Shown: piece after piece, positions 12,019 through 23,477 of the stretch
Layout: the number at the start of each line of letters is the position of its first letter
Numbering within the stretch: position 1 is the first letter of the stretch
Origin: Pleurodeles waltl
Lineage: Eukaryota > Chordata > Amphibia > Caudata > Salamandridae
NCBI RefSeq assembly: GCF_031143425.1
Contig: NC_090447.1
Span: 139,085,106-139,149,105 of the forward strand
Direction of reading: 5' to 3'
DNA length: 64,000 bases
Program-made: the position numbers and the translations under genes
The notes under the pieces: generated by a model
Database searches by the model: none
Seen by the model: the letters and a program-made list of their open reading frames with translations, nothing else
What the model was told of the DNA's origin: nothing

Positions 12019-14820
12019 TGTAGGAAAGTAGCCTCTTTCTAGCTTGGTTACCCCCACTTTTGACCTGTTTGTCAGTGTGTTTGACTGTGTCTACTGAGAT
12101 CCTGCTAACCAGGACCCCAGTAGTTATGCTCTCTCCCTTAAATGTAGTTGTTGGTTACTGTTAACACAGTATTTCACCCACAATTGGCATACTAGTGCCC
12201 CCTTATATGTCCCTAGTATCTGGTACTAAGGTACCCAGGGCAATGGTGTTCCATGAGATTCCTATGGGCTGCAGCATATGTTTTGCCACCATTAGGGAGC
12301 TCATGCAAAAGCTTCTGCAGGACTGCAATTGCAGCCTGTGTGAAAAGCTGCAAGTATCCTTTCACTGCCATTTACACTGCACCAGGTCACCTCAAAGTCA
12401 CCCCTTTAGCAAGCCCTCCTAACCTGAGGGCAGGGTGCAAAGTACCTGTGTGTAAGGGGACCCCTGCACTAGCAGAGATGCCCCCGTGACCTCCAGGACC
12501 ATTTTCCCAGACTTCGTGAGTGCAGGGATGGCATTTTACCTGTGTACTGGACATAGGTCACTACCTATGTCCAGCTACATAATGGTAACTCTGTACATAG
12601 GCATGTTTGGTATCAAACATGTTGGAATCATACCCCAAGGCTTTTACAAGCATTGTTTGTATGATTCCATGCACTTTGGAGGCTCCTTAGAGGACCTCCA
12701 GTATTGCCATTGCAGCCTTCTGAGATTTTCCAGGCAGCCCCAGGTGCTACCATCTCACAGACTGGTTTCTGCCCTCCTGTTGCTGGAAAAGCTCGAGCCC
12801 AGGAAGGCAGAACAAAGGATTTCCTTTGGGAGAGTGGTGTTACACCCTCTCCCTTTGGAAATAGGTGTTAGAGGCTTGGGAGGAGTAGCCTCCCTAAGCC
12901 GCTGGAAATGCTTTGAAGGGCAGATTTGGTCCCCTCCTTGCATAAACCAGTCTACATCAGTTCAGGGACCCCCAGTCCCTGCTCTGGCGTGAAACTGGAC
13001 AAAGGAAAGGGGAGTGACCACTACACAGTCTATCACCACCCCAGGGGTAGTGCTCATAGCTCCTCCAGAGGGTCCCTGGTTTTTGCCATCTTAGTTTCAA
13101 GGTGGCCGGGGAACTTTGGGAGCATCTGAGTGGCCAGTGCCAGTAGATGATGTCAGAGCCCTCCCCTGATAGGTGCTTACCTGGTTAGGTGACCAATCCC
13201 CCTTTCAGGGTTATTTATGATCTCTCCTTTGGGTGGTTCTTCGGATTTGGATTGCAAGACTCCAGCAGGAATCTTCCACTTCAACTTCTCACTGAAGAAA
13301 GTGCATCTGGACCCTCCAGGAACTCTACAAATTGCAAAAAGAAGCAAGACACCTTTTGCAACATTATATATTCAGCTCCTGCCAGCAACTGCAACTGTTT
13401 CCCGGCCGTTCATCCTCTGAGGAGAGCCCATCTTCAGCCTGCACCAGAAGAGTGAAGGAATCTCCCTTTGGGTTAAGGAGTCACTCACCTGCTTCAGCAG
13501 GCACCTACTGCAATGATGACTGGTGCGTGGATCCCCTCTTCTGCTGAGCTGCATGGATCCTGCATTACGGATGGTAGACTAAAGTGGACCTGACGGTCCT
13601 GAAGTCCCATTGCCCAACTTTGGTGGAGGTAAGAGCTTGCCGCCTCAGGCAAAACGGTACTCCCATGCACTATGTGTTTTACAGTTGCCAAGGCTTGTTG
13701 GAATCCTTCCACAAAGTTCTCAGTGCATCTTGCAGCTCTGGTCACCAACACTCTATCCTGCGACGCACATCTTCCTGAGTGGTTCTCCGGAGGTGTGGGA
13801 GCCTAATTCATAGTGCTGTTTGAGCCTCCTTTTGCACCTTTCTTGTCCCTGTGCTGTGGGACTCCTGTGCGCCCTGCCTGGTCTTCTGTGAGCTCTCTGA
13901 GTTGCTGAGAACCCCCTCTGACTCCCCCTCCTGGGTATAGTCCACCTGGCCCTTCCTGGTCCCAGGCAGCGCCATTTTCTAACCGTGAGCTGTGGTGTGC
14001 CAAGGCTTGTTGGCGGATTCCAGTGACACAAACCAGACCGCAATCATCCATCCGGCGTGGACATCATTTGCACCAACCAGGAACACAACTCCATCTTCTT
14101 CAGTGCAGTACTGACTGTTCTTCTTCACAGGTTGTCCTTCTTTTGCACCTTCATCCGGGTTAGCAGGGGCTCCTGTTCTCCCTGGAATCCACTGTTGGTG
14201 TCTTGCAGTCTCTTCTGGTTCTTGCATAATCCTTCGTTTCATTTCTGTGTGTGTTCTTTGAAAGTTACTGTGGTGTACTCCTTCCTGGGTACCTGGGTGG
14301 GTTCTAGTACTTACCTTTGGGGTTTTCTAGTACTCCCAGGGCCCCTCTACACACTACACTTGCCTAGGTGGGAAACAGACATTCACATTCCACTTTCTTA
14401 GTATATGGTTTGTGTTCCCCTTAGGCCCATTTCTAACTATTGTGATTTTCACTTATTGCACTATTTTCTAACTGTTTTCATGTCTATTTCTGCATACTAG
14501 TGTATATCATTTGTGTATTACTTACTTCCTAAGGGAGTTAAGTCTCTATGGCATTTTCGGTATTTGTGTCACCAAAATAAAGTACCTTTATTTTTGTAAC
14601 ACTGAGAGTTTTCTTTCATGTGTGTGAGTACTGTGTGACTACAGTGGTATTGCATGAGCTTTGCATGTCTCCTAAATAAGCCTTGGCTGCTCATCCACAG
14701 CTACCTCTAGAGAGCCTGGCTTCGGGACACAGCCTACATTTCACTAATAAGGGATAACTGGACTTGGTATAGGGTGTAAGTACCATAGGTACCCACTACT
14801 AACCAGGCCAGCCTCCTACA
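12019..14820 (+). mobile_element. Solo LTR, copy 2 (2.8 kb)
   Basis: Begins TGTAGGAAAGTAGCC and ends CAGCCTCCTACA (TG...CA). It is flanked by AAGGG at 12014-12018 and again at 14821-14825, a 5-bp target duplication typical of LTR retrotransposons. Internal blocks match copy 1 (TGCTAACCAGGACCCCAG, CACAATTGGCATAC). A polyadenylation signal AATAAA at 14576 is followed by T/GT-rich sequence. No internal gag/pol region and no second LTR are present, so this looks like the product of LTR-LTR recombination. An unusually long non-autonomous element of the same termini is the alternative. Confidence 0.72.
14576..14581 (+). promoter_or_regulatory. Polyadenylation signal in solo LTR copy 2
   Basis: AATAAA followed by a T-rich, then GTGTGTGAGTACTGTGTG-like tract within about 60 bp, the expected order of a cleavage/polyadenylation site at an LTR R-U5 border. 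Confidence 0.4.
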
Positions 14821-14825
14821 AAGGG

Positions 14826-16094
14826 TATGTAGGAGGGTTTGTAACTGTACAGACTAAATGATACTTTATATTTAAAGGCGATATAGTTGTAACTAGAGGT
14901 TTTGTGAAAAAGAAGAAGTATGGAGGAAGGTTGGCTGGCCCTTCCAAGCTTCATATTGCAGTATTTTGCACACTCTGCACAACATGCTTTTAGGTTTTGG
15001 GAAACATTCTCCTTTTGTAGTTGTATACAGAATGGTTTGATAATTATATTCACAAAAGAAAATGCAGTCCAATACCCTTTAAGTTTAGTAACCCCCCCCC
15101 CAAAAGATGGGATACCAGACCTTACAACGTTTTTCTAAAAAGAAAAGCACAATTTTGTCAAAGGAATGAAGTCCTCTATGTGAATACCGAAACCTTTCTT
15201 GAGCAGGTTGATTGGGAGAGTGAGACAAGGAAGGATCCTGTGATGGTCCCTCAATAGGAACTTAATGGATTCGTGAAGCTAGATGATTTTCTGGAGAACA
15301 GCAAATGGAAAACGTGGAACAGATAGAACCTCCTATTAGTATGAATAAAACTTGGTCGTATAGAGGGTTATATGACATTCTATAACAGACTGACCCTAAG
15401 ATTTTATTAGATTGAAAGAGTCTGGTTAAAAATTTAGTATGTGATACATAAATGAAGAAATTGAGGTTCTGAAATAGACATTTGCTGCCTTAGAGAAAGT
15501 AGGTGTCTATGTATGATTTCTTTGAAATGGCTCAGAAAGGGGGTGAAGTTCTGACTGGGAAAAAACAACCAAGCTAAACTTTACAATACTTAGAGGTACG
15601 AATTTATGTAAGATGCAATTATTCTCAAAATTGTTAATATTCAGGACGCATCATTTGCTTCACAAAATAAATTAGTGATATCCCGGCCAGTGCTTTAGGT
15701 GCAATAGGGTGGGTAGGGGAGATAGGTTGCACATTATCTGGCTTTGCATTCCATTGGATGAGCTTTGGTGGTTGTATTTACAGGTTTTTGTAAAATCAAC
15801 CCCAGGTTCAAATCCCTCAAAACCCCATGACTGTACTTCTGAGCTACTGTCCTATTTTGGGCCTGATGGTGGGACATCAGAGGTTGATTTTTATTTCAAT
15901 GTTGGAGCACAGTCATTACTTTTGTAGAATTAGAGACTAAACATCTCCCCTGTTTTCTGTATTTTCTGAATAAAATGCAGAGGGTTAAGGAAAGAGAAAG
16001 TTTGTTTTGTGCACAATCTGGTAATTTAAAGAAACTTTGCAAACTCTAGGACCTCTTCCTAGTAGATTAAGATTTTGGGAAAATCAGTGACTAA
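14826..16094. other. AT-rich stretch, no gene recognised
   Basis: Contains a C10 tract near 15093 and short open frames (14920-15257, 15709-15927) that lack recognisable motifs. Confidence 0.5.
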
Positions 16095-16266
16095 GGGCCT
16101 GATTATGATCTTAGTGGAGGGGTTTCCTCCGTCCCAAATTTGATAGATATCCCGTCCTCCGAGTTACAAGTTCCATAGAATATAATGGAACTTGTAATAT
16201 GGCGGGCAGGATATCCATCATATTTGGGACAGATGAATCCCCTCTGCCAAGGTCATAATCAGGCCC
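16095..16266. mobile_element. Near-palindromic 172-bp MITE
   Basis: GGGCCTGATTATGATC at the left and GGTCATAATCAGGCCC at the right are inverted repeats. The whole element folds on itself around TTCCAT...ATGGAA. TAA flanks both sides (16092-16094 and 16267-16269), giving a 3-bp target duplication of the Harbinger type. A truncated relative lies at 45051-45130. Confidence 0.8.
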
Positions 16267-16269
16267 TAA

Positions 16270-17419
16270 AAGTCTTTATGTTTTCTGTTGGAGGAGTTTT
16301 TGGTTTCCAAATTTGATGAAATATGTCCATAAATTAAGTGTTAAATATTGTGCTAGCAAATATGAGTTTTATATCTGCTTTATGACACTCTTTTATGCAT
16401 CCTGAATGAACTATGTGATAGTATTTCTGATGTTATAACTCCAGATTAAAAAAAACCAAGAACAACAAAAAGCTCAGCAGTACAAGCCCACCAGCCCTTA
16501 CAATGAAGTGTGATCTCCTTAATATGGCTGTGTTTATGTGATCATGAAAAATGCGTCACTCAGTACAAGACACCTAATGGACATAGTGGGTTGACCCATT
16601 GGCCCATGCTGTGTGCAGTCATGGATGAAAGTATAATATAAGTGACAGCTGAACAAACCAATGGAACAAAACAAAGCCTTTGTATGTTTACATGTATGTT
16701 TTTTTATGATTATTCTGAAGACATGAGGCTGGCTAGACAGCTAAGGCCGTTTGCAGCACAGACCTAAAAATACAGCAAAGAAAAGGTTTATTGAGTACAC
16801 TGTGAAGGAAGAAAACCCTAAAGAAGGCTTTGTTGGGCTTCTTTGAGAAGAAAGCACTGCTTCCCTCTTTAGGAAGTCCAGCACATTTAGCCGGATACAA
16901 TGACAGGAGTAAAGAAAGCACTGCTTTCTTACTTCACCGGTTTATTAACTGCAGCAAGTATGTATTGTTTTCTTTAAATGAATCACAATGCACATTGTTT
17001 TAAATAAATAACATACCCAGATAGTTTAAACACAACTTAACACTGGATTGAGGGACAGAATAACAGCTGTCAGGCAGCGTTTGTCACATTTGTAATCAAT
17101 GAAACAAACTGCACACTTTGGTAAAATCAAGAGGTCTGGGAGCTACCTTCCCAAAAGTGATCATTGCAAATTCAAAAACAAAAGCACGTACATGATCACG
17201 TACATATACATCATTAAAAAAAAACGGTATACTCCCTGAGAGAGGGCATGGAGACTGTTTTGAGATGCAAGAACTAAGTAAGCAATGACTTGCTAAGTGC
17301 AATCATTGGTTGTTTGATAGATTATCAATGAAAAATTGCTTGAGTAAGATATTTGATCAAAATATTGAGGACCAAAAGTAGGTAAGTGCTTCTAGGTAAG
17401 TATAGACTTACTATTCTTA
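16270..17419. other. AT-rich stretch, no gene recognised
   Basis: Nothing above background is visible. The minus-strand frame at 16733-16921 is short and shows no motif. Confidence 0.5.
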
Positions 17420-17650
17420 GGGCCTCATTTACAAGAAACTGGAGCATCGTTTTCTTGCGCTGCCCTGTGCCTAACGACACCATGGTAGTGCTGTATTTAC
17501 AATACAGAACTCCATGGCGCACAGTGTCCATAGCTGCATCAGAAATTCTGACGTAGTTGTGGCACTAAACCTTAGCACTGATGGACTAGTGTTAAAAAAA
17601 ATTGACGGTGGTTCAGCAATGCTAGGTGGGGCTGATTGTAAACAGCACAG
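17420..17650. mobile_element. Truncated MITE fragment (GGGCCTCATTTACAAG end)
   Basis: A left end of the GGGCC(T/A)..TTTAC type preceded by TTA. No matching right end was found, so the right boundary is approximate. Confidence 0.35.
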
Positions 17651-18192
17651 GAGTTATGCGTGAAGGCGCAGAATGGAGCAGTGAAATCTTGTAGATGGAA
17701 ATGGGAAAATTGCTTGCAAATTCTGTAACATTCAGAAGAAAAAGAACCAGAATAAAAATAGTACAGGGAATACTCTTCTTAAGGGTAAGGACAGTTTAAA
17801 TTAACTTGTTAACATTTATACAAATGTATACTCTCCAGAAACACAACCATTACAGTCACATTTGACCAAATAATTTCAATCTATTGCTTCCCCTCCCTCA
17901 CATCATATGAATTCCAATTCTCCCCTGACATTCTCCGTTATGGCTACAGTTAGAGAAAGCTCTTATGTCTCCTTTTGATTTCAAAGAAATTCTTACCTTC
18001 ATGGGAAATATCTCTCAGTCACAGACTCCAGTTGTTTCCCATTGCTGCAAAATGTTGACACCTATTCCACTTTCAAGACACTGTCACTTCACCTCACCTG
18101 TTAAAAAAAAATGCTACTGTATCTGATGAGTTAAGGAAACCACCTTGAATGCACTCAACTGCCTCTTTATATTAATAGACGATTTATAAAAT

Positions 18193-18195
<3 letters not shown>

Positions 18196-18232
<37 letters not shown>
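18196..18232. repeat. (TA)n microsatellite
   Basis: About 18 uninterrupted TA units within an AT-rich region. Confidence 0.9.
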
Positions 18233-18234
<2 letters not shown>

Positions 18235-18569
18235 GTTTATCTTTTTCTCCTCTTCATAAGGTCTGCAGTTTTTATTGTTATTATTTTCTCCAACTCTTAC
18301 AGTATTGTTACATATGTTTTTTTTCCCTGCTCCCTCTCCATACCCTCTACGTATTTCCACAGTTTCTTAAGGCGTAGAATGCATATTTTCTCATATTTAT
18401 ATAATTTTTAACAAATTTACTTGCATGTAATGTATTTTTTGTTCATTACACCTGTTCTACTTTTGTTATTGTGACTTATGCTAGTTATTGAATTGCTGTT
18501 CTTAATAAACTTAAAAAAGGGGACATCTGGTATTTGGTGTTTATCTGTTAAGTTTGAGGATGGTTTCAT

Positions 18570-18880
18570 ATCCTAACGAGATAAGATTTCTCCAAACATG
18601 CCCTGTGCATGGTACATCATGCTTAGGCTTGGAACTCTTCCAGTGCATGCTCATACTGTTAAATGGCATTCAAAGAAGAACAATGATGGTTCCTGTGTCT
18701 TTGAGATGGATGGAATTGAAACTTTAGTACACATGCCCTCCATTGGAGTAGGCTGGTGCCTTTGGTTAAGATCTTTGGCATCAGAAATCACTGAGATACT
18801 TTGTCATCATGCTAAATGTCTTGTTGTATGCATTGCATTAGTACTGCTTTTGAGCCCCCTCACAGCCTACATTTAGTTGT
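18570..18880 (+). pseudogene. LINE ORF2 C-terminal fragment
   Basis: The frame from 18598 reads LRLGTLPVHAHTVKWHSK, then a degraded C-x-F-E-M-x-G-I-E-T-L-x-H motif, and later LASEITEILCHHAKCL. This pattern (RxGTLPT...WH...C..C...ETLEH) is the cysteine/histidine region found after the reverse transcriptase in several LINE families. One expected Cys of the first pair is replaced, and the upstream RT is absent. Family not determined. The AT-rich sequence after 18880 may be the element's 3' untranslated tail. Confidence 0.55.
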
Positions 18881-19609
18881 GTGTTCATTATAATGTACTT
18901 ATATTTTATGATGTGTAATAATGTATTCAATTTTATTTATATGTATTCATAGTGTAACAGAATTTGTATAGGTTGATAGGTATCAATAGTTCATATGTCA
19001 GATTCATGCAATATGATATTTAAAGGGCACTGTAGTAGATTTAGGTGAATGCGCAAGATAATTCAAGTTTCTATACACACCTTACATCACAGATCACTGG
19101 ACTTATTTTTCTCATAAAAATGGTGTGAAATATAATATAAAGTCTGTGTGTGCACGTTTCGTGGAGAGACTAGCTTCTGGCATTCCAAAAGGAGCTTATG
19201 TGACAAACAGCCTCTGACAAGGCCACACCAATGATTTGAAATCAGATTCCTTGTAGAACATCAACAAAATAGAGACAAAGAGAGGTCTTGCTCCTTAGCA
19301 AGCAGCAGACTGGAAAAATATGAACACGATGAACAGGTATGCATGTGCACTGTTTTAGAGACTCCTAATTTAAGCACATTTTGGTACTACAGTAGACTTT
19401 AGCTGGGACTGGGGAGGAAGGGAACTGAGTGTACTGATTCCATCTCAGACTGCATCAAAAATTGTCAACACTTGTTTTGCCAATGGTTGTGTTATTTACA
19501 CGTATTGCCTTTACTTTACCCACCATAATGCTTACATCTCCAGTTATGATTTTTCATATATCTTGCACTAAACCAAACTACTAGTATATACATATAGCCT
19601 TTTAAAGTT
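18881..19609. other. AT-rich stretch, no gene recognised
   Basis: Possibly the 3' tail of the LINE fragment followed by unassigned sequence. Confidence 0.4.
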
Positions 19610-19612
19610 ATA

Positions 19613-20080
19613 GGGCCTCATTATTACCCTGGCCATCTTAAAACTGCCAGAGCCACGGTGGCGGTCAGACTGCCGCCAATGTGTCTGTCCGACATTCACA
19701 ATTACGACTGTGGCGGTTGCGCCATGGTCAGACAGCCAGAACCACAACTTCTCATCCACTGGAGGTGCTGGCAGCCCTAATCCGAGCAGCGCTGCCCTGT
19801 GGATTATGATCCCCCCTCTCCGCCAGCTTTTATATGGTGGTAGCACCGCCATGTAAAGGCTGGTGGAGACGTGATGCAGGGGGCCCCATGATGTACCCTA
19901 GGCACCACAACATTGCCACCAGCTCAATTATGAGCTGGCGTCAATGTTGTGGGTTGTTCCCATCTGGGCCAGTGGTAAAATCGTAGTAGGGGCCACTGGA
20001 AGGGGCCCGTACTGGCGGTACCCTAACCACAGGACTTCAACGGATGGCCTTTTCCATCTGCTAAAGTCCTAATTAGGGTC
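19613..20080. mobile_element. GGGCCTCATTA-type MITE, 468 bp
   Basis: Left end GGGCCTCATTATTACC and right end CTAATTAGGGTC form imperfect inverted termini. ATA flanks both sides (19610-19612 and 20081-20083). The interior carries GCGGT-rich blocks, including a GCTTTTATATGGTGGTAGCACCG segment whose relative appears at about 20820-20870. Confidence 0.65.
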
Positions 20081-20849
20081 ATAGTGTTCACTTCTAATGT
20101 GAACACCTTTCTGGGAATGGGGTCGCAGTAGCTCACATTGAAGAAGCAGTATTACTGACAATCTCTGGTAGTATTTGATTGCTACTCATTATGTATTATC
20201 TTCAGCTAAGTTGTTGTAGACCAATGGGCTACAGTCTGTTTGGTTCTGTCACTTAAGCTTGTAAGCTGTTTTCAACCTCCACTTGCAGGGCCAAGGAAAA
20301 TCAAACAGAATGTATTTAGAAGAGAACTTGTAAAAAAACTTAGAGGTTTGATGCTCAAACTATGTACTTTTCAGTAGAAACATATTTTGGGCAGCTGGGC
20401 TACTTGCAAGACAACTACTGCTGTGTGCTGTTCCATATAAAAGGTCCATGAGGATTGAATGAGACAAAGGTAGGTTAATAACTTGTAAAATTGTGTTTTA
20501 AGTGTGTTAATTTTTTGCTGAAACAATAGAGATTTGTTTCTAACATCTTGTCTCAACTCGTACTTTAATGGATTACACACAATAATGAGGAAAAGGGTGT
20601 TGGATAGGCAGGCTGCATTCTGAACATCTACACTTTGGCATTAGGAAGTACACACCAGTTTCTCATGAATTTACACTATGAGCCATCCTGTTGGAGGGCT
20701 ACCAGCAGATTCTAACATGGATGAATTGGACTGTGCTGAGGTGTCTGGGGTTTAGGGTGTTTAGGAGCAAAGGCAAAGTCTTTCCAGATCGGGATGCCCT
20801 TTGCTCTGTTCCACGTTTCTGCCAGCTATTATATGCCGGTTCTACCGCC

Positions 20850-21305
20850 ATGTAAAAGCTAGCAGAGACAGGGGTCAGTATGATGATGTCTCTTGTGAGG
20901 CATATCCCCAGGATGAATTGGAGACTTTTGTAAAATTGTTCTTTTTCCTCTTCTTTGCTGTCATTTGTTAGTGGATAGTAATGGATAACATTCATGTTGA
21001 TCCTCTTTTTGTTTGTGCTGAAGGTCGCTGTGATGATTCAGGGACCATGGGCTTCCCATCCAATCAGAGCTCTGTGGGATGCAGGTGTTAGCATCAGTGC
21101 TACTCACTGAACAAATGGGACATTCTCTTCCTTCTATCCAGTATACAACAGCATTCCTACTGGAGCCAGTCTTTTGTGTCTGAACTGTGTCCATCTGGTC
21201 TCACCGATGACAATCAGGACAAGCTTGTATTTTTTCATCTCCACTGCCACTTGGGCTGTCTTGCCTGTTTTTTACATGGTCTTCATGTCTCGTGTCCCAG
21301 TGGTG
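20850..21305 (-). pseudogene. RTE/BovB-type LINE endonuclease domain remnant
   Basis: Minus-strand translation, with three in-frame stops, follows the AP-endonuclease-like (EEP) domain of RTE-type LINEs, the same domain captured in the CFDP2 protein. Landmarks in order: TRDMKTM, KTGKTAQVAVEMKKYKLVLI, GETRWTQ (the catalytic Glu block), GMLLYTG, VALMLTPASHRALIGWEAHG, KKRINMNVIHYYPLTNDS, EEEKEQFYKSLQFIL. The domain would nick target DNA in an intact element. The match ends near 20850 against a MITE-like fragment, and no reverse transcriptase follows. The length visible is about two thirds of the domain. Confidence 0.75.
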
Positions 21306-21542
21306 ATGGCCTTGCTCAAAGCAGGTAGATTGGCTTCCTGGCTTCCAGGGATTTCTGTCTTTCAATTTAAGGCGTCATAGCTCTCCGTGAAGGAAATTTC
21401 TCTCTCCAGAAGGCCAAGATGTTTTTTTGTTTGCTGTTTCTGTAGCTAGGATTTTTTTTTTATATGGTGGAGTAGCTAGCCACTTGCATACACCTCATCC
21501 TTTTGCAGCTTTAGTTGAGACAAGGCATGGCGGCATTCACTT

Positions 21543-21631
21543 AATACCTCACACATTTTCTACCATTCATTTGGTTGCTCAGGTGGGTGACCTGAGCAAC
21601 CAAATGAATGGTAGAAAATGTGTGAGGTATT
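21543..21631. repeat. Perfect 42-bp inverted repeat with 5-nt loop
   Basis: The arm at 21543-21584 (AATACCTCACACATTTTCTA...) is exactly complementary to 21590-21631, with GGGTG as the loop. There is no mismatch in 42 bp. It is not part of any repeat family seen elsewhere in the window. Confidence 0.95.
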
Positions 21632-22455
21632 TAAGGATTCTTCAGTTTAGGGACTATCGACCACATTATGAATCACCCAAATAAGGGGCCAGAATCTACG
21701 CAGAGACAGTATGAATCTGCTCCTTACTCCTACCTTCTCTCTTGTTATTTCTAAGATACACCAAGGAAGACAGATGGGGACTAGGGAGGGTGACCCATTT
21801 TTCTCCATAGCGTGGTTTGTCACTCTGAGAGTATTGCTGTTGAACCTTACACACACAAATGTAAATATCATGGAATTTTTTTCAAAGATTTTTCAGACTC
21901 GTTTACTTCCTTGAATGCTCTGTATAAACTCTTTCTTGATCTATCTGTGATCAGTTGCCTGACTGCCTCTCTGAGTTCATGCCTTGTCTTCTTGTTATCA
22001 TGTTGGAGTGGCTTGGGTTTTACTTTGGGTTAGTTTGTTCTCTTTTGGGTTTTATTGGATTTTTTTCCACAACTGCTAAAAAACAACACAAGATTTTGAA
22101 ATGTGACAAACTAATAAAATTGCATGCAGGATTACACAATCACTTCTGTTAATTCTCTATTTGTAAGTATACAATCATTACCTGGAGGCCTTATGTGGAA
22201 TTGAGTCTTATAAGAAGGCCCAAGAGTTCAAACGTTTACAGCATCCTTCCAAACTTCAGTTCTACAGCCTTGATGCTAGCGCATTGTCTCTGAAGATTGT
22301 TATGTCCATTTGTTGTCTTGTTCCTTGCATCTATTCCTCACGTACCATTAACTTTAACTGTGCCCTTAATTCAGTGTTTGCATTCATGCACGCCACAGTC
22401 AGTTATCTGTTTGTCCTTTGATTCTTTAGTGTAATCTTAGTTTATCTTTTTGCAG
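21632..22455. other. Sequence before the candidate exon
   Basis: Intron-like AT-rich sequence. The last 40 bases are pyrimidine-rich and lead into the TTTTTGCAG acceptor at 22455. No motif in other frames. Confidence 0.5.
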
Positions 22456-22517
22456 GTTGAGGCTTCATGGAGACAGCAGCTAGCTGAAGAGTACCAGAAT
22501 GTATGGAAAGCTCACAG
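22456..22517 (+). CDS. Candidate internal exon of an unidentified host gene
   Basis: A pyrimidine-rich tract and TTATCTTTTTGCAG precede the block, and CAG|GTAATTTCAG follows it, giving a consensus acceptor and donor. Only one frame is open across the 62 bp; the other two hit stops. It encodes VEASWRQQLAEEYQNVWKAH plus two bases of the next codon, so the exon starts in phase 0 and ends in phase 2. The residues are charged and Gln/Glu-rich, as in a coiled-coil protein. The sequence shows no similarity to the transposons in the window. I do not recognise the gene. Isolation of one short exon among tens of kilobases of repeats fits salamander gene structure. A chance open block with good splice signals is the alternative. 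Confidence 0.5.
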
Positions 22518-23469
22518 GTAATTTCAGGTTTCTTCATGTAGGTCCTTCCTCGACGGTTGTCTTGAAGCAAAGAATGGTTTCTGCTTCAGTGCAGTTTAAA
22601 TAGGTCTGCACCCAAAATGGCCACCCATATTTTGCTGAGATCTCGCAAGATCTCAGGAAAGGTGGCAACGCAGCATAAATTGCGATACAATCATTTACCC
22701 AGCCTCTTCCACCAATGTAGGCTCTATTGTCATGCTTTTGAGAAGAGCAAATGTTAGCCAAATTAAAACATGATAGTAAAATAAACATAAGAATTCGGCT
22801 AACATTGTTAAAAGTTAATAAATCAAGTTCTCTGCTGGGGGGCTGAGATATCTAGTGTTGTTTAGGATGTGGAACATCTCATGGGTCAATAGTGCTGGAA
22901 GGCTGAGATACTTTAGAAAACTGTCAACCTGGAGCCCTGTTACATGGATACTGAGGCTTGAAGGTAAGCAGAAAAAGGACCACGAGGAGGATCATGACAG
23001 TGCCAGTAATACTTAAGACATCTGGCCCATTATGAGTTGAATCTTCAGAATCCTTTAAGAAATAAGGAGGTATCAGGAGAATCAGTAATTCTAAGTCTGA
23101 TTCCTTAGTAATTTCTCATTTTGTATTTTCAGCTCCTTTCACTAGCCAAAATCTCTCTGTGAAAGTGATCCATAGTTTTTCTGTGTATCTCACAATTTCA
23201 GTGAGGCTGGTAACTGCAGAATTAAAAGGCCACTCATAATGGGGACATATTGAGGCACAGTAAAGGGTCATCCCTGTACTTTGACCTCTGTCCTCTCTAA
23301 CCTAATAGTTTAATTCCTTGCAGTTAATTACTGGTACTCTTCAAGGAAAGTAAGGAAATGAAGTAATGCTGTAATCAAAGAGAGCCACAGATAATTTTGG
23401 AAGTCTATGAAGGGAATTACACCTGTAAACTGAAGAGACATATGAATTTTGAATAGTAAAGGGAACACA
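22518..23469. other. Sequence after the candidate exon
   Basis: Intron-like. No repeat termini or protein motif recognised. Confidence 0.4.
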
Positions 23470-23477
23470 GCTTTTAT

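Noticed and set aside
2..14820. Endogenous retrovirus
   Set aside because: LTR-like ends are present but no gag, pol, env, primer-binding site or polypurine tract was found between the copies, which are in mixed orientation.
15806..15816. B-box-like GGTTCAAATCC
   Set aside because: No A box at the right distance and no cloverleaf pairing.
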